This document shows, in pieces, positions 35,390 to 43,561 of a DNA stretch of 49,354 nt. The DNA lies in contig CALIZS010000035.1 of the NCBI GenBank assembly GCA_938028565.1, forward strand, positions 1-49,354. The letters are read 5' to 3'. Position numbers and translations under genes: made by a program. Each line of letters opens with the position of its first letter. Position 1 is the stretch's first letter. The notes beneath the pieces are model-generated. The model saw nothing but the letters and a program-made list of their open reading frames with translations. It made no database searches and was not told the DNA's origin. The stretch is from an uncultured Atopobium sp. (GTDB lineage Bacteria > Actinomycetota > Coriobacteriia > Coriobacteriales > Atopobiaceae).

Positions 35390-35513
35390 CGCAGTACCTC
35401 CTTCTGTAAAGCGAGAGGTCACTGTAACCCTAGCGCGCCGCGACAAAAATACGTAATTCTCAGAGTTAACAGTTATGTTTCAAATGAAAAAGATTCAAAA
35501 AAAATGCGGTCTT

Positions 35514-35532
35514 CTCGCTTTTGTGGCGAGAG
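35514..35532 (-). terminator. Possible terminator of the cydDC-ygbA unit
   Basis: A short stem TCTCGC / GCGAGA lies about 80 bp after the ygbA-like stop. On the minus strand TTTTTTT follows eight bases after the stem, further than is usual, so confidence is low. The rest of 35390-35613 shows no gene. Confidence 0.35.
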
Positions 35533-35613
35533 GATCATAGAATTTTGAAACCTTATCAGAGTGAGAATCAATGTATGTTAAGCGTAAGCTTCATGCTACT
35601 TACCAGTGATTAT

Positions 35614-35931
35614 TTACTGAAGTGCGTGCTTAATCACAAGAATTGGATGGTGCAACAAAAGTCGAGGTCCTGTGGATTTCATGACCTCTTTGACGCGAGC
35701 GCGCATCTCTTTGCTATAGCAATGCGATTTGCATTTTGAGCAAAACGTCTTTGTCTCTATGTGAGGACAGCGGTCCACACGCGTATGCGCATACTTCTCA
35801 AGCTCGGCGCACTCGTCGCACAGAGGCTCATGAGCTTTGGTGCGATGGTACTTCTCGCAATAAAAACGAATCATGAGCGAGAAGAGATTTTTTTCTTTTT
35901 GACGTTTCTGCGCAATTTCTTCAGGTGTCAT
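35614..35931 (-). CDS. YgbA-type nitrous oxide-stimulated promoter family protein
   Basis: A 105-residue Cys-rich protein. It has LFSLMIRFYCEKYH, CDECAELEKYAHTRVDRCPH, FCSKCKSHCYSKEMR and ends in VMKSTGPRLLLHHPILVIKH. This matches the YgbA_NO family, in which the Cys clusters and the terminal GPR-HP motif are conserved. In enterobacteria ygbA is under the NO-sensing repressor NsrR and helps recovery from nitrosative stress. Here it overlaps the CydC-like gene stop by one base (TGATG), so it is translated from the same message. The Cys pattern could hold an iron-sulphur cluster or zinc, which is inference. Confidence 0.85.
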   Translation of the reverse strand: MTPEEIAQKRQKEKNLFSLMIRFYCEKYHRTKAHEPLCDECAELEKYAHTRVDRCPHIETKTFCSKCKSHCYSKEMRARVKEVMKSTGPRLLLHHPILVIKHALQ

Positions 35932-37631
35932 CAGCTCACTCGTCCCCCATCAACGGTGTAAACAACATCTGCAATTCCCATGGTAGAAGCCCTGTGAGAG
36001 ACAAGAACCACAGACTTGCGCTCAGTTTCTTTATCAAGCGAGCGCAAGATAATTGCCTCGTTTAGACTGTCCAGATTACTGGTTGGCTCATCAAGCAGCA
36101 TGAGTGGCGCATCGTGCAAGAATGCGCGAGCAAGGCCAATGCGCTGGCGCTCTCCGCCAGAAAGTGAGTCGCCAAGCTCTGCAACAGGCGTATCGTAGCC
36201 CTGAGGCAGCGTGGAAATGTACTCGTGAATTGAAGCCTTCTTGCACGCCTCAACAATCTCTTCATCCGTTGCATCAAGCTTTGCAATGCGGAGATTGTTC
36301 TTAATGGAATCGTGATACAGATGCGTATCTTGCGTCATGTAGCTCTCAAGATCGCGCAGGTTAGAGGTATTAACCTGCTCCAAAGGGGTTCCAGAAATTT
36401 CAATGGCACCAGGTGTTGCTGGCCAGAAACGCATCAAAAGTTTTAGCAGCGTAGACTTGCCTGAGCCACTCTTACCTACTATTCCCACGATCTTATCGGT
36501 AGGAATATCCACGGAAATGTTGTCCAGAATCTGCTCGTTATCATACGCAAATGAAAGCTCAGAGACATGCACGCCCTCATATGAGATGCCTTTTTGGTCC
36601 ACTACGTCTTCAACCAGGGGCTGTTCGTCCAGAATATTCAAAACACGATTACCCGCAGCAAACGTACTGGTCAGGGTTGTACCAAGTGCTGCCAAAGCCA
36701 CAACAGGCCCAAACGAACTCATCAATGCAATGGTGACAATGAAAGCATCGGTCATAAAAATCTGCTGGTGATAGGCCAGGTAGAACGAACTAAAGAACAT
36801 AACAAGGCCGGAGAGCAAAATAACCGTTGAGGTGACCGCATCGTTGACACCAAATGCCTTCTTAACTGCCTGCTGTCTGTCGCTTAACTGATCAGCTAAC
36901 TGACTTGTTTCCTCAATCATCTGAGTACCCGTGCTGTACTGCAGAATCTCGTCAAGACCACGCAGGTTATCAAGGGTAACCGTAGAAAGGTTACCAGCAA
37001 GATCTCTTGCCTCAGCAGAGTCTTGCTCGGATCGTTTAGACATAGCAAGCGGAATTGCCACGCCAACTACCAGGTAAGAAACAAGTGCAGTAAAACCCAA
37101 AATCCAGTTGGTGCTGCTCACAATAAACCACACCATAACAACGCAGAACACAGCCGCAATGCAAATAGGCGAGATAGTGTGTGCATAGAAAACCTCAAGT
37201 AGCTCAATGTCTGAAGTAATGACGCTCATCAGGTTGCCCTTATTTTTGACCTCAAGCTTTGCAGGAGCAAGCTTTCTAAGCGCCGTGAACACACGGTCTC
37301 TAATAAGCGCAAGTAGTTTAAACGCAATAAAGTGGTTGCATTCCTGCTCGGCATAGCGCAGCAGACCGCGGACCAGGGCAAACAAAAGCATGCCACCAAA
37401 AAGCAGCGCCATAGGAGAAGATGAAGCAAAGCCCATAGCGCTGAGCAGTGCATATGCTCCAAATATACTAATGAACGTGGCAGCAAGGTTACCCAAGACT
37501 CCCATCAAAATTGCAAGTATCATAAAGCCAGCCAGCGGACGAACCAGCCCCACCAGTCTCAGCATAATAGTGAGCGCGCTACGGCGAGAAGTACGTGCAG
37601 TTGTGGCGCTGTTCTTAACTTCTGTTTTCAT
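35931..37631 (-). CDS. CydC-like ABC exporter subunit
   Basis: A 566-residue membrane and ATPase fusion, similar in layout to CydC. Six helices lie within residues 20-310. Walker A is GKSGSGKSTLLKL, the Q-loop YMTQDTHLYHDSI, signature LSGGERQRIGLARA, Walker B PLMLLDEPTSNLD and H-loop VSHR. CydDC exports cysteine and glutathione to the outside in E. coli and is needed for cytochrome bd assembly. No cydAB lies nearby. The start overlaps the CydD-like stop (TAATG). Assignment to CydC rather than a general exporter is moderate. Confidence 0.75.
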   Translation of the reverse strand: MKTEVKNSATTARTSRRSALTIMLRLVGLVRPLAGFMILAILMGVLGNLAATFISIFGAYALLSAMGFASSSPMALLFGGMLLFALVRGLLRYAEQECNHFIAFKLLALIRDRVFTALRKLAPAKLEVKNKGNLMSVITSDIELLEVFYAHTISPICIAAVFCVVMVWFIVSSTNWILGFTALVSYLVVGVAIPLAMSKRSEQDSAEARDLAGNLSTVTLDNLRGLDEILQYSTGTQMIEETSQLADQLSDRQQAVKKAFGVNDAVTSTVILLSGLVMFFSSFYLAYHQQIFMTDAFIVTIALMSSFGPVVALAALGTTLTSTFAAGNRVLNILDEQPLVEDVVDQKGISYEGVHVSELSFAYDNEQILDNISVDIPTDKIVGIVGKSGSGKSTLLKLLMRFWPATPGAIEISGTPLEQVNTSNLRDLESYMTQDTHLYHDSIKNNLRIAKLDATDEEIVEACKKASIHEYISTLPQGYDTPVAELGDSLSGGERQRIGLARAFLHDAPLMLLDEPTSNLDSLNEAIILRSLDKETERKSVVLVSHRASTMGIADVVYTVDGGRVS

Positions 37632-39367
37632 TACGCCTCAACTCCTTTCACATAATTCTCAAGCTCAGTCTGGGCCCGCGTCATTCGTTTGTACTCGTCA
37701 TTTGTTGCAAGCAACTCTTGGTGCGTTCCACTTCCAACAACGCGACCATGCTGCATAACAACAATCTGATCAGCTTTTTTGACGTTTACTAAGCGGTGAG
37801 AAATTACCAGCACCATCTTTGTCTGAGCAAGCTGGTGAACCTGCTGCATAATAACGTCTTCACTCTCAACATCAATATTTGAAGTAGCTTCATCAAAGAT
37901 GTACATCTGGCTATTGTGAAGCAGGGCTCTGGCCAGTGCTAATCTCTGACGCTGACCACCAGACAAGTTGGAGCCCTTCTCGGCAACTGGCGCGTCAAGT
38001 CCACCCAAAGACTTTACGAACTCAGCAAGATTGACCTGTTCAAGGGCGTGCCAGAGCTGTTCTTCAGTAGCCTCTGGATTACCCATGGCAAGATTAGAGC
38101 GAACGCTTCCCATAAAGAGATGTGCCTGATGACCAATATACGTAACGTTTTGAAGCAAATTCTGGTCAGAAATGTCAGACAAACTGGTATTTCCAAACAG
38201 AACATCGCCAGAATACGAGCGGAGTTTTCCGGTCAACAGTGCTGCAATTGTTGATTTTCCGCAGCCTGACTCTCCTACCAGGGCATTCAAAGAGTTAGCG
38301 CGCATTCCAAAAGAAACATTCACCAAGACGGGTTTCTCGCCATCATAGGAGAAAGAAACGTTGCGCAAAGCGACATCACTAGAAGCTGGAACGGTCTTGG
38401 TACCCTGCTCTCGAACAGGCATATCAAGCAGGTCAAAGATCTTGTCCGACGCTGCCATACCGTTCATGGCAATGTGGAAATAACTGCCCAAAAGACGCAT
38501 AGGCAGGAAGAACTCAGCCGAAATCAAAATGACAAAGACGCCTTCCCACATAACGAGGAGCTGGTCATTTACCTGCTGAATTGCAAGAATTGTACCAAGC
38601 GCGCTTCCACCAAATGCAACCACGTCCATCACGGTGATGGAGTTGAGCTGCATGGTTAGAACCTTCATGGTAATACGCCTAAAGTGCTCGGCTTCCTCGT
38701 TCATCTGCTTATGTTTGAAACCATCAGCCTTGTAAATCTTTGCTGTGGTCAGACCCTGCAGGTTCTCCAAAAACGTATCGCCAAGCTGCGTATACTGGCC
38801 CCAATACTTAGACAAAAGCTTCTTTGCAAACTTCTGGATAAGAACGATGGTCATGGGGATGAGCGGTACAAATACCAGCAAAACAATGCCAACTACCGGA
38901 CTAATAAGGAGCAAAACAAGAAAAAGTGTGAGCGGAGCCAAAACAGCATAGAAAAACTGAGGCAAATACTGCGCAAAATACGTTTCTAGCTGGTCAACGC
39001 CTTCAACTGCCAGCTGAACAATCTCGCTGGTAGCATATAAGTTCTTGTAAGAAGGGCCAAACTCTAAGAGCTTCTGATAGATCTTCTCGCGAAGGGTCTT
39101 TTTAACCCTCTTAGCTGCATAAAAACTTGTCTTATGCTGAGCAACCTTGCAGAAAATACGAATCACCACAGCAATAAGGCAAAGACCGATAAATACCAGC
39201 TGCTCCTCAAAGACAAAGTAATCCATAAAGAGCGCCTGAATCATTCTTGCCAGAGAGTACATAAATACAATGTTGGCAAGTAGCGCAATCCACTGGTAAA
39301 GCACGGTCAAGCCGATGTATTTCTTACTCTCATCGATAAGGGCAATAAGGCGTTTGTTGATCATCAT
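37631..39367 (-). CDS. CydD-like ABC exporter subunit
   Basis: A 578-residue membrane and ATPase fusion. The CydD-like region VDQLETYFAQYLPQFFYAVLAPLTLF and TAKIYKADGFKHKQMNEEAEHFRRITMKVL are visible, then Walker A GESGCGKSTIAAL, signature LSGGQRQRLALARA, Walker B MYIFDEATSNID and VISHRL. It forms a heterodimer with the following CydC-like protein and should export a thiol or another small molecule. It is the first gene of a three-gene unit with the CydC-like and YgbA-like genes. Two ATGs lie side by side at the start. The ribosome-binding site is weak. Confidence 0.77.
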   Translation of the reverse strand: MMINKRLIALIDESKKYIGLTVLYQWIALLANIVFMYSLARMIQALFMDYFVFEEQLVFIGLCLIAVVIRIFCKVAQHKTSFYAAKRVKKTLREKIYQKLLEFGPSYKNLYATSEIVQLAVEGVDQLETYFAQYLPQFFYAVLAPLTLFLVLLLISPVVGIVLLVFVPLIPMTIVLIQKFAKKLLSKYWGQYTQLGDTFLENLQGLTTAKIYKADGFKHKQMNEEAEHFRRITMKVLTMQLNSITVMDVVAFGGSALGTILAIQQVNDQLLVMWEGVFVILISAEFFLPMRLLGSYFHIAMNGMAASDKIFDLLDMPVREQGTKTVPASSDVALRNVSFSYDGEKPVLVNVSFGMRANSLNALVGESGCGKSTIAALLTGKLRSYSGDVLFGNTSLSDISDQNLLQNVTYIGHQAHLFMGSVRSNLAMGNPEATEEQLWHALEQVNLAEFVKSLGGLDAPVAEKGSNLSGGQRQRLALARALLHNSQMYIFDEATSNIDVESEDVIMQQVHQLAQTKMVLVISHRLVNVKKADQIVVMQHGRVVGSGTHQELLATNDEYKRMTRAQTELENYVKGVEA

Positions 39368-39493
39368 ATGCAGACTTCTTTCGCTTTTCTTACGAACAGA
39401 ATCTTTAGTCCACTAACTGTTTTACTTACTTTACATGTAGTTTTGTCGTTACATATACGAGTTTGCCTTATGCAACATTTAAAAACAACATAC

Positions 39494-39519
39494 AAAATAG
39501 CGAGAACAACTGCTATTTT
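39494..39519 (-). terminator. Weak terminator overlapping the GNAT stop codon
   Basis: AAAATAGC pairs with GCTATTTT around a 10-nt loop. On the minus strand the second arm runs into TTTTGTATGTTGTTTTT. The stem is A/T-rich and includes the TAG stop. Confidence 0.4.
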
Positions 39520-40061
39520 TGAACACGTTCCCAGTCTGCTTTTGTAAGCATGGAGATGCCAAACTGCTCTTCTTTGCCTGTATATTTATTTAAGTCAGTA
39601 ATAATGCCCATCTCCGTGAAGCCGCACTTACGAGCCACTGAAGCAGACTTTTTATTGCGCTCAAGATATCTAATAATTACCTGGTCAACACCATGCTCTT
39701 CAAATGCATATGCGGTAAGAGCTTGAGCACCCTCAGATGCAAACCCTTGTCCCCAATAAGGACGACCAATCCAATAGCCAATTTCTGCCTGATGCAGCTG
39801 CTTTGAGGAATCCTTTGGATCAGGAATTTCTTCAAAATCCAACGACATTGAACCAATTAGATGACCGGTCCTCATGTCTTTTACGGCATAACAGGACTTA
39901 TCGGACAGCACGTTTGCAAGAACCTGCTTGGAATCTTCTAAAGTTTTGTGAGGTTCCCATCCACAAAGTGGGCCAATTTCTGAATCTTTTGCCAGTTCAT
40001 AGAGCTCATTGGCATCAGATGCATGCCATGGAATAAGAAACAATCTCTTAGTTGTAATCAT
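39513..40061 (-). CDS. GNAT-family acetyltransferase (RimJ/RimL type)
   Basis: A 182-residue acetyltransferase. It starts TTKRLFLIPWHASDANELYEL, has the acetyl-CoA motif A (IGYWIGRPYWGQGFASEGAQAL) and ends with NKKSASVARKCGFTEMGI, as in RimJ/RimL-like enzymes that acetylate protein N-termini or small molecules. The substrate is unknown. GGGAG is five bases before the ATG. It diverges from the HIRAN gene across a palindrome shared with the WYL regulator gene, so it may be regulated together with it. Confidence 0.88.
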   Translation of the reverse strand: MITTKRLFLIPWHASDANELYELAKDSEIGPLCGWEPHKTLEDSKQVLANVLSDKSCYAVKDMRTGHLIGSMSLDFEEIPDPKDSSKQLHQAEIGYWIGRPYWGQGFASEGAQALTAYAFEEHGVDQVIIRYLERNKKSASVARKCGFTEMGIITDLNKYTGKEEQFGISMLTKADWERVQK

Positions 40062-40102
40062 ACAAGCTCCCTTTAAAGCTTTTTACTACCTTACAGCTTT
40101 CT

Positions 40103-40125
40103 TATACTGTCCAATTTGTTGGACA
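40103..40125. promoter_or_regulatory. Promoter and palindromic operator between GNAT and HIRAN genes
   Basis: A plus-strand -10 (TATACT, 40103-40108, with a weak TTTTAC at 40081-40086) runs into the palindrome TGTCCA-ATTTGT-TGGACA (40108-40125). The same arms with the same 6-bp spacer occur at 41591-41608 next to the WYL gene start. A repressor bound here would block the HIRAN promoter. Confidence 0.55.
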
Positions 40126-40179
40126 CTCATGCTTTTTAACTTCTCTACTCTGTTATCAACATCTTCTAAGGAGGCTCTT

Positions 40180-40503
40180 ATGTATAGTCCTACAAAACTT
40201 GTTGATTCCTTTGTTATTTCCGGTCTTCCCTACTACGACGCTCCTCTTATTTTTGATCAGCTCAAACTTGGTTCAGATCTAACCATTGTTCCTGAACGCG
40301 ATAACCCTTATGACCCAGAGGCTCTTGCTCTGTACTCTAATGACCATAAGCTGGGCTTTGTTCCTAGAGAAAGCAATTCTCTCTGGAGTACTTTGCTCTT
40401 CTATGGACATCAAAACATTGTTACCTGCAAGATTACGCAACTCAGTGATCACCATGGTCATCTTCTCGTTAAAGCAGGCCTCTACGTCATTGATGCTCGC
40501 TAA
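40180..40503 (+). CDS. Stand-alone HIRAN-domain protein
   Basis: A 107-residue protein made of one HIRAN domain: VISGLPYYDAPLIFDQLKLGSDLTIVPERDNPYDPEALALYSNDHKLGFVPRESN. In helicases such as HLTF and Rad5 the HIRAN domain binds 3' ends of single-stranded DNA, and stand-alone bacterial copies are often found near DNA repair or stress genes. The ATG at 40180 has AAGGAGG six bases upstream, and a frame open further upstream has no support. It sits divergent to the GNAT gene and convergent to a WYL regulator. A role in DNA damage response is inference. Confidence 0.85.
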   Translation: MYSPTKLVDSFVISGLPYYDAPLIFDQLKLGSDLTIVPERDNPYDPEALALYSNDHKLGFVPRESNSLWSTLLFYGHQNIVTCKITQLSDHHGHLLVKAGLYVIDAR

Positions 40504-40524
40504 TTGGTACTCGCGAACTGTCCG

Positions 40525-40567
40525 GTTTAGCCCGTCCGTTTAGCCCGTCTTCGCCGTTTAGCTAGTC
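40525..40567. repeat. Three short tandem repeats between HIRAN and WYL genes
   Basis: GTTTAGCCCGTC occurs at 40525 and 40538, with a variant GTTTAGCTAGTC at 40556 that includes the WYL gene stop. They fill the convergent gap. No terminator is evident there. Confidence 0.5.
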
Positions 40568-41553
40568 CCTTTCTGAGTTTGGTAGCTCTGAAGAATTCCG
40601 CTCAAGTACTCTTGATATTTCTGCCTGGTCTTCTTTGGAGCTACCAGTTCTATATCTGTACCAAATGTTGCAAGCCAACCATAAAACGTTGGAGCTTCCA
40701 TTACAGAAACATGCACGTCAGCTGTAGTTCCATCAGAACTAGGATTGTTCAAAATAATGTTTTTGCCAAAACGGTCGTACACCGAGCACATTACGCGCTC
40801 ATTAACACGAAGTGTGACCTCAACAACCTCGCCCGAGTACATGCCAAAGACGCGCTCTTGATACTTGTCTATATCAAACTGCTTGATCTGCTCGTTAACC
40901 GTGGCGTCAGCATCAGAGACCTCAAGTCTAAACATGCGGTCCACGCGATAATTGACAAAGTTTTGATGCTTATCATTCCACACAATAAGATAGTAAAAAT
41001 CATCAATATACGTAAGCTGAACAGGTGTTTCTTCTCTTACCGGAAGCTCTTCAATAACCTTATCTTTAAAGCCTTTCTTGCGGTACTTAAACGAGACTTT
41101 TTTCTTTTGCAAAAGTGCCGTCTGAATAGCATTAAGAGCATAAAACACAGACTCATTTTGCGACTTAATACGACCCTCAACATGGATGCGCTTCTTCAGC
41201 GTGTCAGAGGTAGACTTTCCGCCCAGCTCACCGATAAGACTCACCAAGTTATTTGCCTTGCGCTCCGTCAAAAACTTTGATGACTGCACAGCGTCTGCCA
41301 TCAGCATGAGCTCTTCAGCCTGAAACTTCCTGGTTGCCAGACCGTATTCAACAGGATGACGCTGATAAGACTGGATGTCGTAGCCAAAATTCTGCAGCGA
41401 TTTAATGTCGTCGTAAAGTGTTTTACGTTCCACGCTTAGCCCGCGCTCTGCTAGCTTTTCAATAAGCTGAGGCGTGCTTAAGCCATGGTCATCGTCAGTT
41501 TCTTCCTCAAAAATTTTTACGAGGTGCAAGCAGCGGGTCTTCTCGCTTGGCAT
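40558..41553 (-). CDS. WYL-domain transcriptional regulator
   Basis: A 331-residue regulator. The N-terminal 65 residues form a winged helix-turn-helix (KTRCLHLVKIFEEETDD, TPQLIEKLAERGLSVERKTLYDDIKSLQ). Residues 140-215 form a WYL domain (PVQLTYIDDFYYLIVWNDKHQNFVNYRVDRMFRLEV), and a C-terminal WCX-like part follows. WYL proteins respond to nucleic acid or nucleotide ligands and often repress DNA damage or phage-defence genes. The ATG at 41553 has GGAGG four bases upstream, so the earlier ATG at 41580 is not chosen. A palindrome upstream of the gene matches one in the GNAT-HIRAN gap, which suggests that it controls itself and those genes. Confidence 0.85.
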   Translation of the reverse strand: MPSEKTRCLHLVKIFEEETDDDHGLSTPQLIEKLAERGLSVERKTLYDDIKSLQNFGYDIQSYQRHPVEYGLATRKFQAEELMLMADAVQSSKFLTERKANNLVSLIGELGGKSTSDTLKKRIHVEGRIKSQNESVFYALNAIQTALLQKKKVSFKYRKKGFKDKVIEELPVREETPVQLTYIDDFYYLIVWNDKHQNFVNYRVDRMFRLEVSDADATVNEQIKQFDIDKYQERVFGMYSGEVVEVTLRVNERVMCSVYDRFGKNIILNNPSSDGTTADVHVSVMEAPTFYGWLATFGTDIELVAPKKTRQKYQEYLSGILQSYQTQKGTS

Positions 41554-41585
41554 ACTGCCTCCGAAGTCTAACTCCAACATAAAAA

Positions 41586-41613
41586 ACTCCTGTCCATTTT
41601 AGTGGACAGGAGT
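41586..41613 (-). terminator. Terminator of the MetE-like gene containing a WYL-operator-like palindrome
   Basis: ACTCCTGTCCA / TGGACAGGAGT is a perfect 11-bp stem with a 6-nt loop, followed on the minus strand by TTTTTT. Its centre TGTCCA-TTTTAG-TGGACA equals the GNAT-HIRAN palindrome in arms and spacing. Its loop reads CTAAAA on the minus strand, so TAAAAT there may be the WYL gene -10. Confidence 0.75.
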
Positions 41614-41687
41614 CGAGAAGAACATATGGTCAGAAACTCTTCGGTAAACGGCATGTAAGTCGCAGACAAACCGTTACCAACTAATAT

Positions 41688-42815
41688 TTAACCCCAAACT
41701 TCTTCAGCAATTTCTTTAACAAGCGCAATCTTTGCCCACTGCTCATCTTCGGCGAGCTTGTTACCAATCTCGCAACTTGCAAAGCCGCACTGGGGAGAAA
41801 GGCAGAGGTTCTCCAGAGGTACGTACTGAGCTGCCTCATGAATACGCTCAATAACCTTGGCTTTCTCTTCCAGCTGGGCGTGCTTGGTGGTGATCAGACC
41901 AAGCACAACTTTTTTACCAGCTGGAACAGAAGCCAGGGGCTCAAAGCCACCGGAGCGATGATCATCAAATTCTAAGAAGAACGCGCTTACATGCTCTTGA
42001 GCAAGAAGAGCATCGGCCACATCGTCATAGCCGCCTTCGCAAGCCCAGGTACTATGGAAGTTGCCACGACAAACGTGCGTGTTAATAGTCAGGTCAGCTG
42101 GAGCCGCATCAAGAACACGGTTATTAATTTCCAAGAGCAGTGCCTTGATCTTCTTAAGACCTTCCTGGTCAGCGCCAAAGAATAGCTCTGCACGAGGGTC
42201 AACCAGCACGCCCCATGAGCAGTCATCAAGCTGAAGATTACGACAGCCTGCAGCATATACCTGCTTAATAAACACACCGTAGCCAGCAACAATATCTTCA
42301 AGAAGATCCTGGTCGTTGGCATAGTACTTGTTAGTCTGCTCACGGTTCATGGGCATAATGAACTGTTCAATAAACTGTGCAGGTGCAGGAATAGTAAGCT
42401 TGGCAACGGTAGTCTCGTCCTCAAACTGCTGAACAAAGCGGAAATGCTCTATAAACGGATGCTCTTTGGTGAGCTCCACTTTTCCGACGAGGAAGGTATC
42501 GTCAATCTTTGCAGTCTCATCATGGAAAGGTAGTCCGGTATTAGTTGGCGCATGGCCAATCCCTTCGAATGCCCACATAAAATCAAGGTGCCATGTTGCA
42601 CGCCTAAACTCGCCGTCAGTGATGACTTTGAGGCCTGCTTCCTTCTCCTTTTGGATAAGCTCTGTAATAGCTTGGTCCTCTACTTGCTTTAACTCGTGAG
42701 CATCAATCTGACCAGCTTCAAACTGAACACGAGCTTGCTTAAGATTTTCTGGACGAAGAAAGCTACCAACAACATCAAAGCGATGTGGAGTAGTTTTATC
42801 ATTTTTGATTGCCAT
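41688..42815 (-). CDS. MetE C-terminal-like methionine synthase (YxjG/YxjH type)
   Basis: A 375-residue barrel protein related to the catalytic half of cobalamin-independent methionine synthase. The zinc-binding residues are visible in INTHVCRGN, in the FFLEFDD Glu and in CLSPQCGFASCEIG. Other conserved parts are FDVVGSFLRPENLK and VITDGEFRRATWHLDF. Such short proteins (YxjG and YxjH of Bacillus) transfer a methyl group to homocysteine or act in methionine salvage. The donor is not certain. Two ATGs are adjacent, and the second suits AAGGGG best. It has its own promoter and terminator. Confidence 0.85.
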   Translation of the reverse strand: MAIKNDKTTPHRFDVVGSFLRPENLKQARVQFEAGQIDAHELKQVEDQAITELIQKEKEAGLKVITDGEFRRATWHLDFMWAFEGIGHAPTNTGLPFHDETAKIDDTFLVGKVELTKEHPFIEHFRFVQQFEDETTVAKLTIPAPAQFIEQFIMPMNREQTNKYYANDQDLLEDIVAGYGVFIKQVYAAGCRNLQLDDCSWGVLVDPRAELFFGADQEGLKKIKALLLEINNRVLDAAPADLTINTHVCRGNFHSTWACEGGYDDVADALLAQEHVSAFFLEFDDHRSGGFEPLASVPAGKKVVLGLITTKHAQLEEKAKVIERIHEAAQYVPLENLCLSPQCGFASCEIGNKLAEDEQWAKIALVKEIAEEVWG

Positions 42816-42846
42816 CATGACCCCTTAGAACTGCTTACGAGAAACC

Positions 42847-42875
42847 AGTATGACAATCAGAACTTCACTTGTGAA
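42847..42875 (-). promoter_or_regulatory. Likely promoter of the MetE-like gene
   Basis: On the minus strand TTCACA (42870-42875) and an extended -10 TGT-CATACT (hexamer at 42847-42852) are 17 bp apart. The -35 lies in the palindrome TTCAC-TT-GTGAA (42864-42875), a possible operator. No SAM or T-box riboswitch fits in the 100-bp gap. Confidence 0.45.
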
Positions 42876-42916
42876 ATACAAATACTTGACTAATTCATAT
42901 AGCTAAAAACTATAGG

Positions 42917-43561
42917 TTAGCGTTCACCGTTCCACTCGCCTAAAAATTCATCTACATACTCACGCATGTACTTCTCGCGAGCTTTTCCTAGCTCTTTACC
43001 GCTGCGCGTGTTCATCATGTCTGCCAGCAAAAAGAGCTTCTCGTAGAAGTGGTTGAGTGATGTTGATTTGTGTGAGTGATACTCCTCGCCACTCATGTTA
43101 AGGGTAGGTGGCTCATCTGGGTCATACATTGCGCGACCATGACTTCCGCCATAGGCAAACGCGCGAGCAATACCTACAGCTCCAAGCGCATCCAGGCGAT
43201 CGGCATCTTGAACACACATTCCCTCAAGCGTTGAAGGAACAACCGAGTCTGTTCCTGAGAAAGAAACCTCATCAATTGCAGTGCAAATAGCCTGGATAGT
43301 AGCCTCGTCAACTGCGTGCTGGCGTAGAAACGTTACAGCACGATCCTTGTGCTCATGCGTCTCTGGAGAAAGCTTAATGTCATCAACGTCATGCAAAAGC
43401 GCAGCAAGGGCAACTATTTCCTGATTAGCACCCTCTTCTTGCGCAATTCTGACAGCCACTTTGTACACATGCAGCGTATGGAAGTAATCGTGACCACTAA
43501 AATCTGTGGAGAAGACCTCTTTCACAAAGTCCAAGGCGTCATCAATAATTTTTGAGTTCAT
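42917..43561 (-). CDS. HD-domain phosphohydrolase
   Basis: A 214-residue protein with the HD signature: His in DYFHTLHVYKVAVRIA, the HD pair in ALAALLHDVDDIKLS, and the later Asp in CVQDADRLDALGAVGIARAF. It resembles YedJ-like metal-dependent phosphohydrolases that act on nucleotides, though the substrate is not known. The ATG has GGGG five bases upstream. It stands between the MetE-like gene and the surface protein region. Confidence 0.87.
   Translation of the reverse strand: MNSKIIDDALDFVKEVFSTDFSGHDYFHTLHVYKVAVRIAQEEGANQEIVALAALLHDVDDIKLSPETHEHKDRAVTFLRQHAVDEATIQAICTAIDEVSFSGTDSVVPSTLEGMCVQDADRLDALGAVGIARAFAYGGSHGRAMYDPDEPPTLNMSGEEYHSHKSTSLNHFYEKLFLLADMMNTRSGKELGKAREKYMREYVDEFLGEWNGER

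Noticed and set aside
40525..40567. CRISPR array
   Set aside because: The repeats are only 12 bp, irregularly spaced and without spacers. No cas genes are present.
42816..42916. SAM or T-box riboswitch before the MetE-like gene
   Set aside because: The gap is only about 100 bp and holds a promoter. No conserved riboswitch core is seen.
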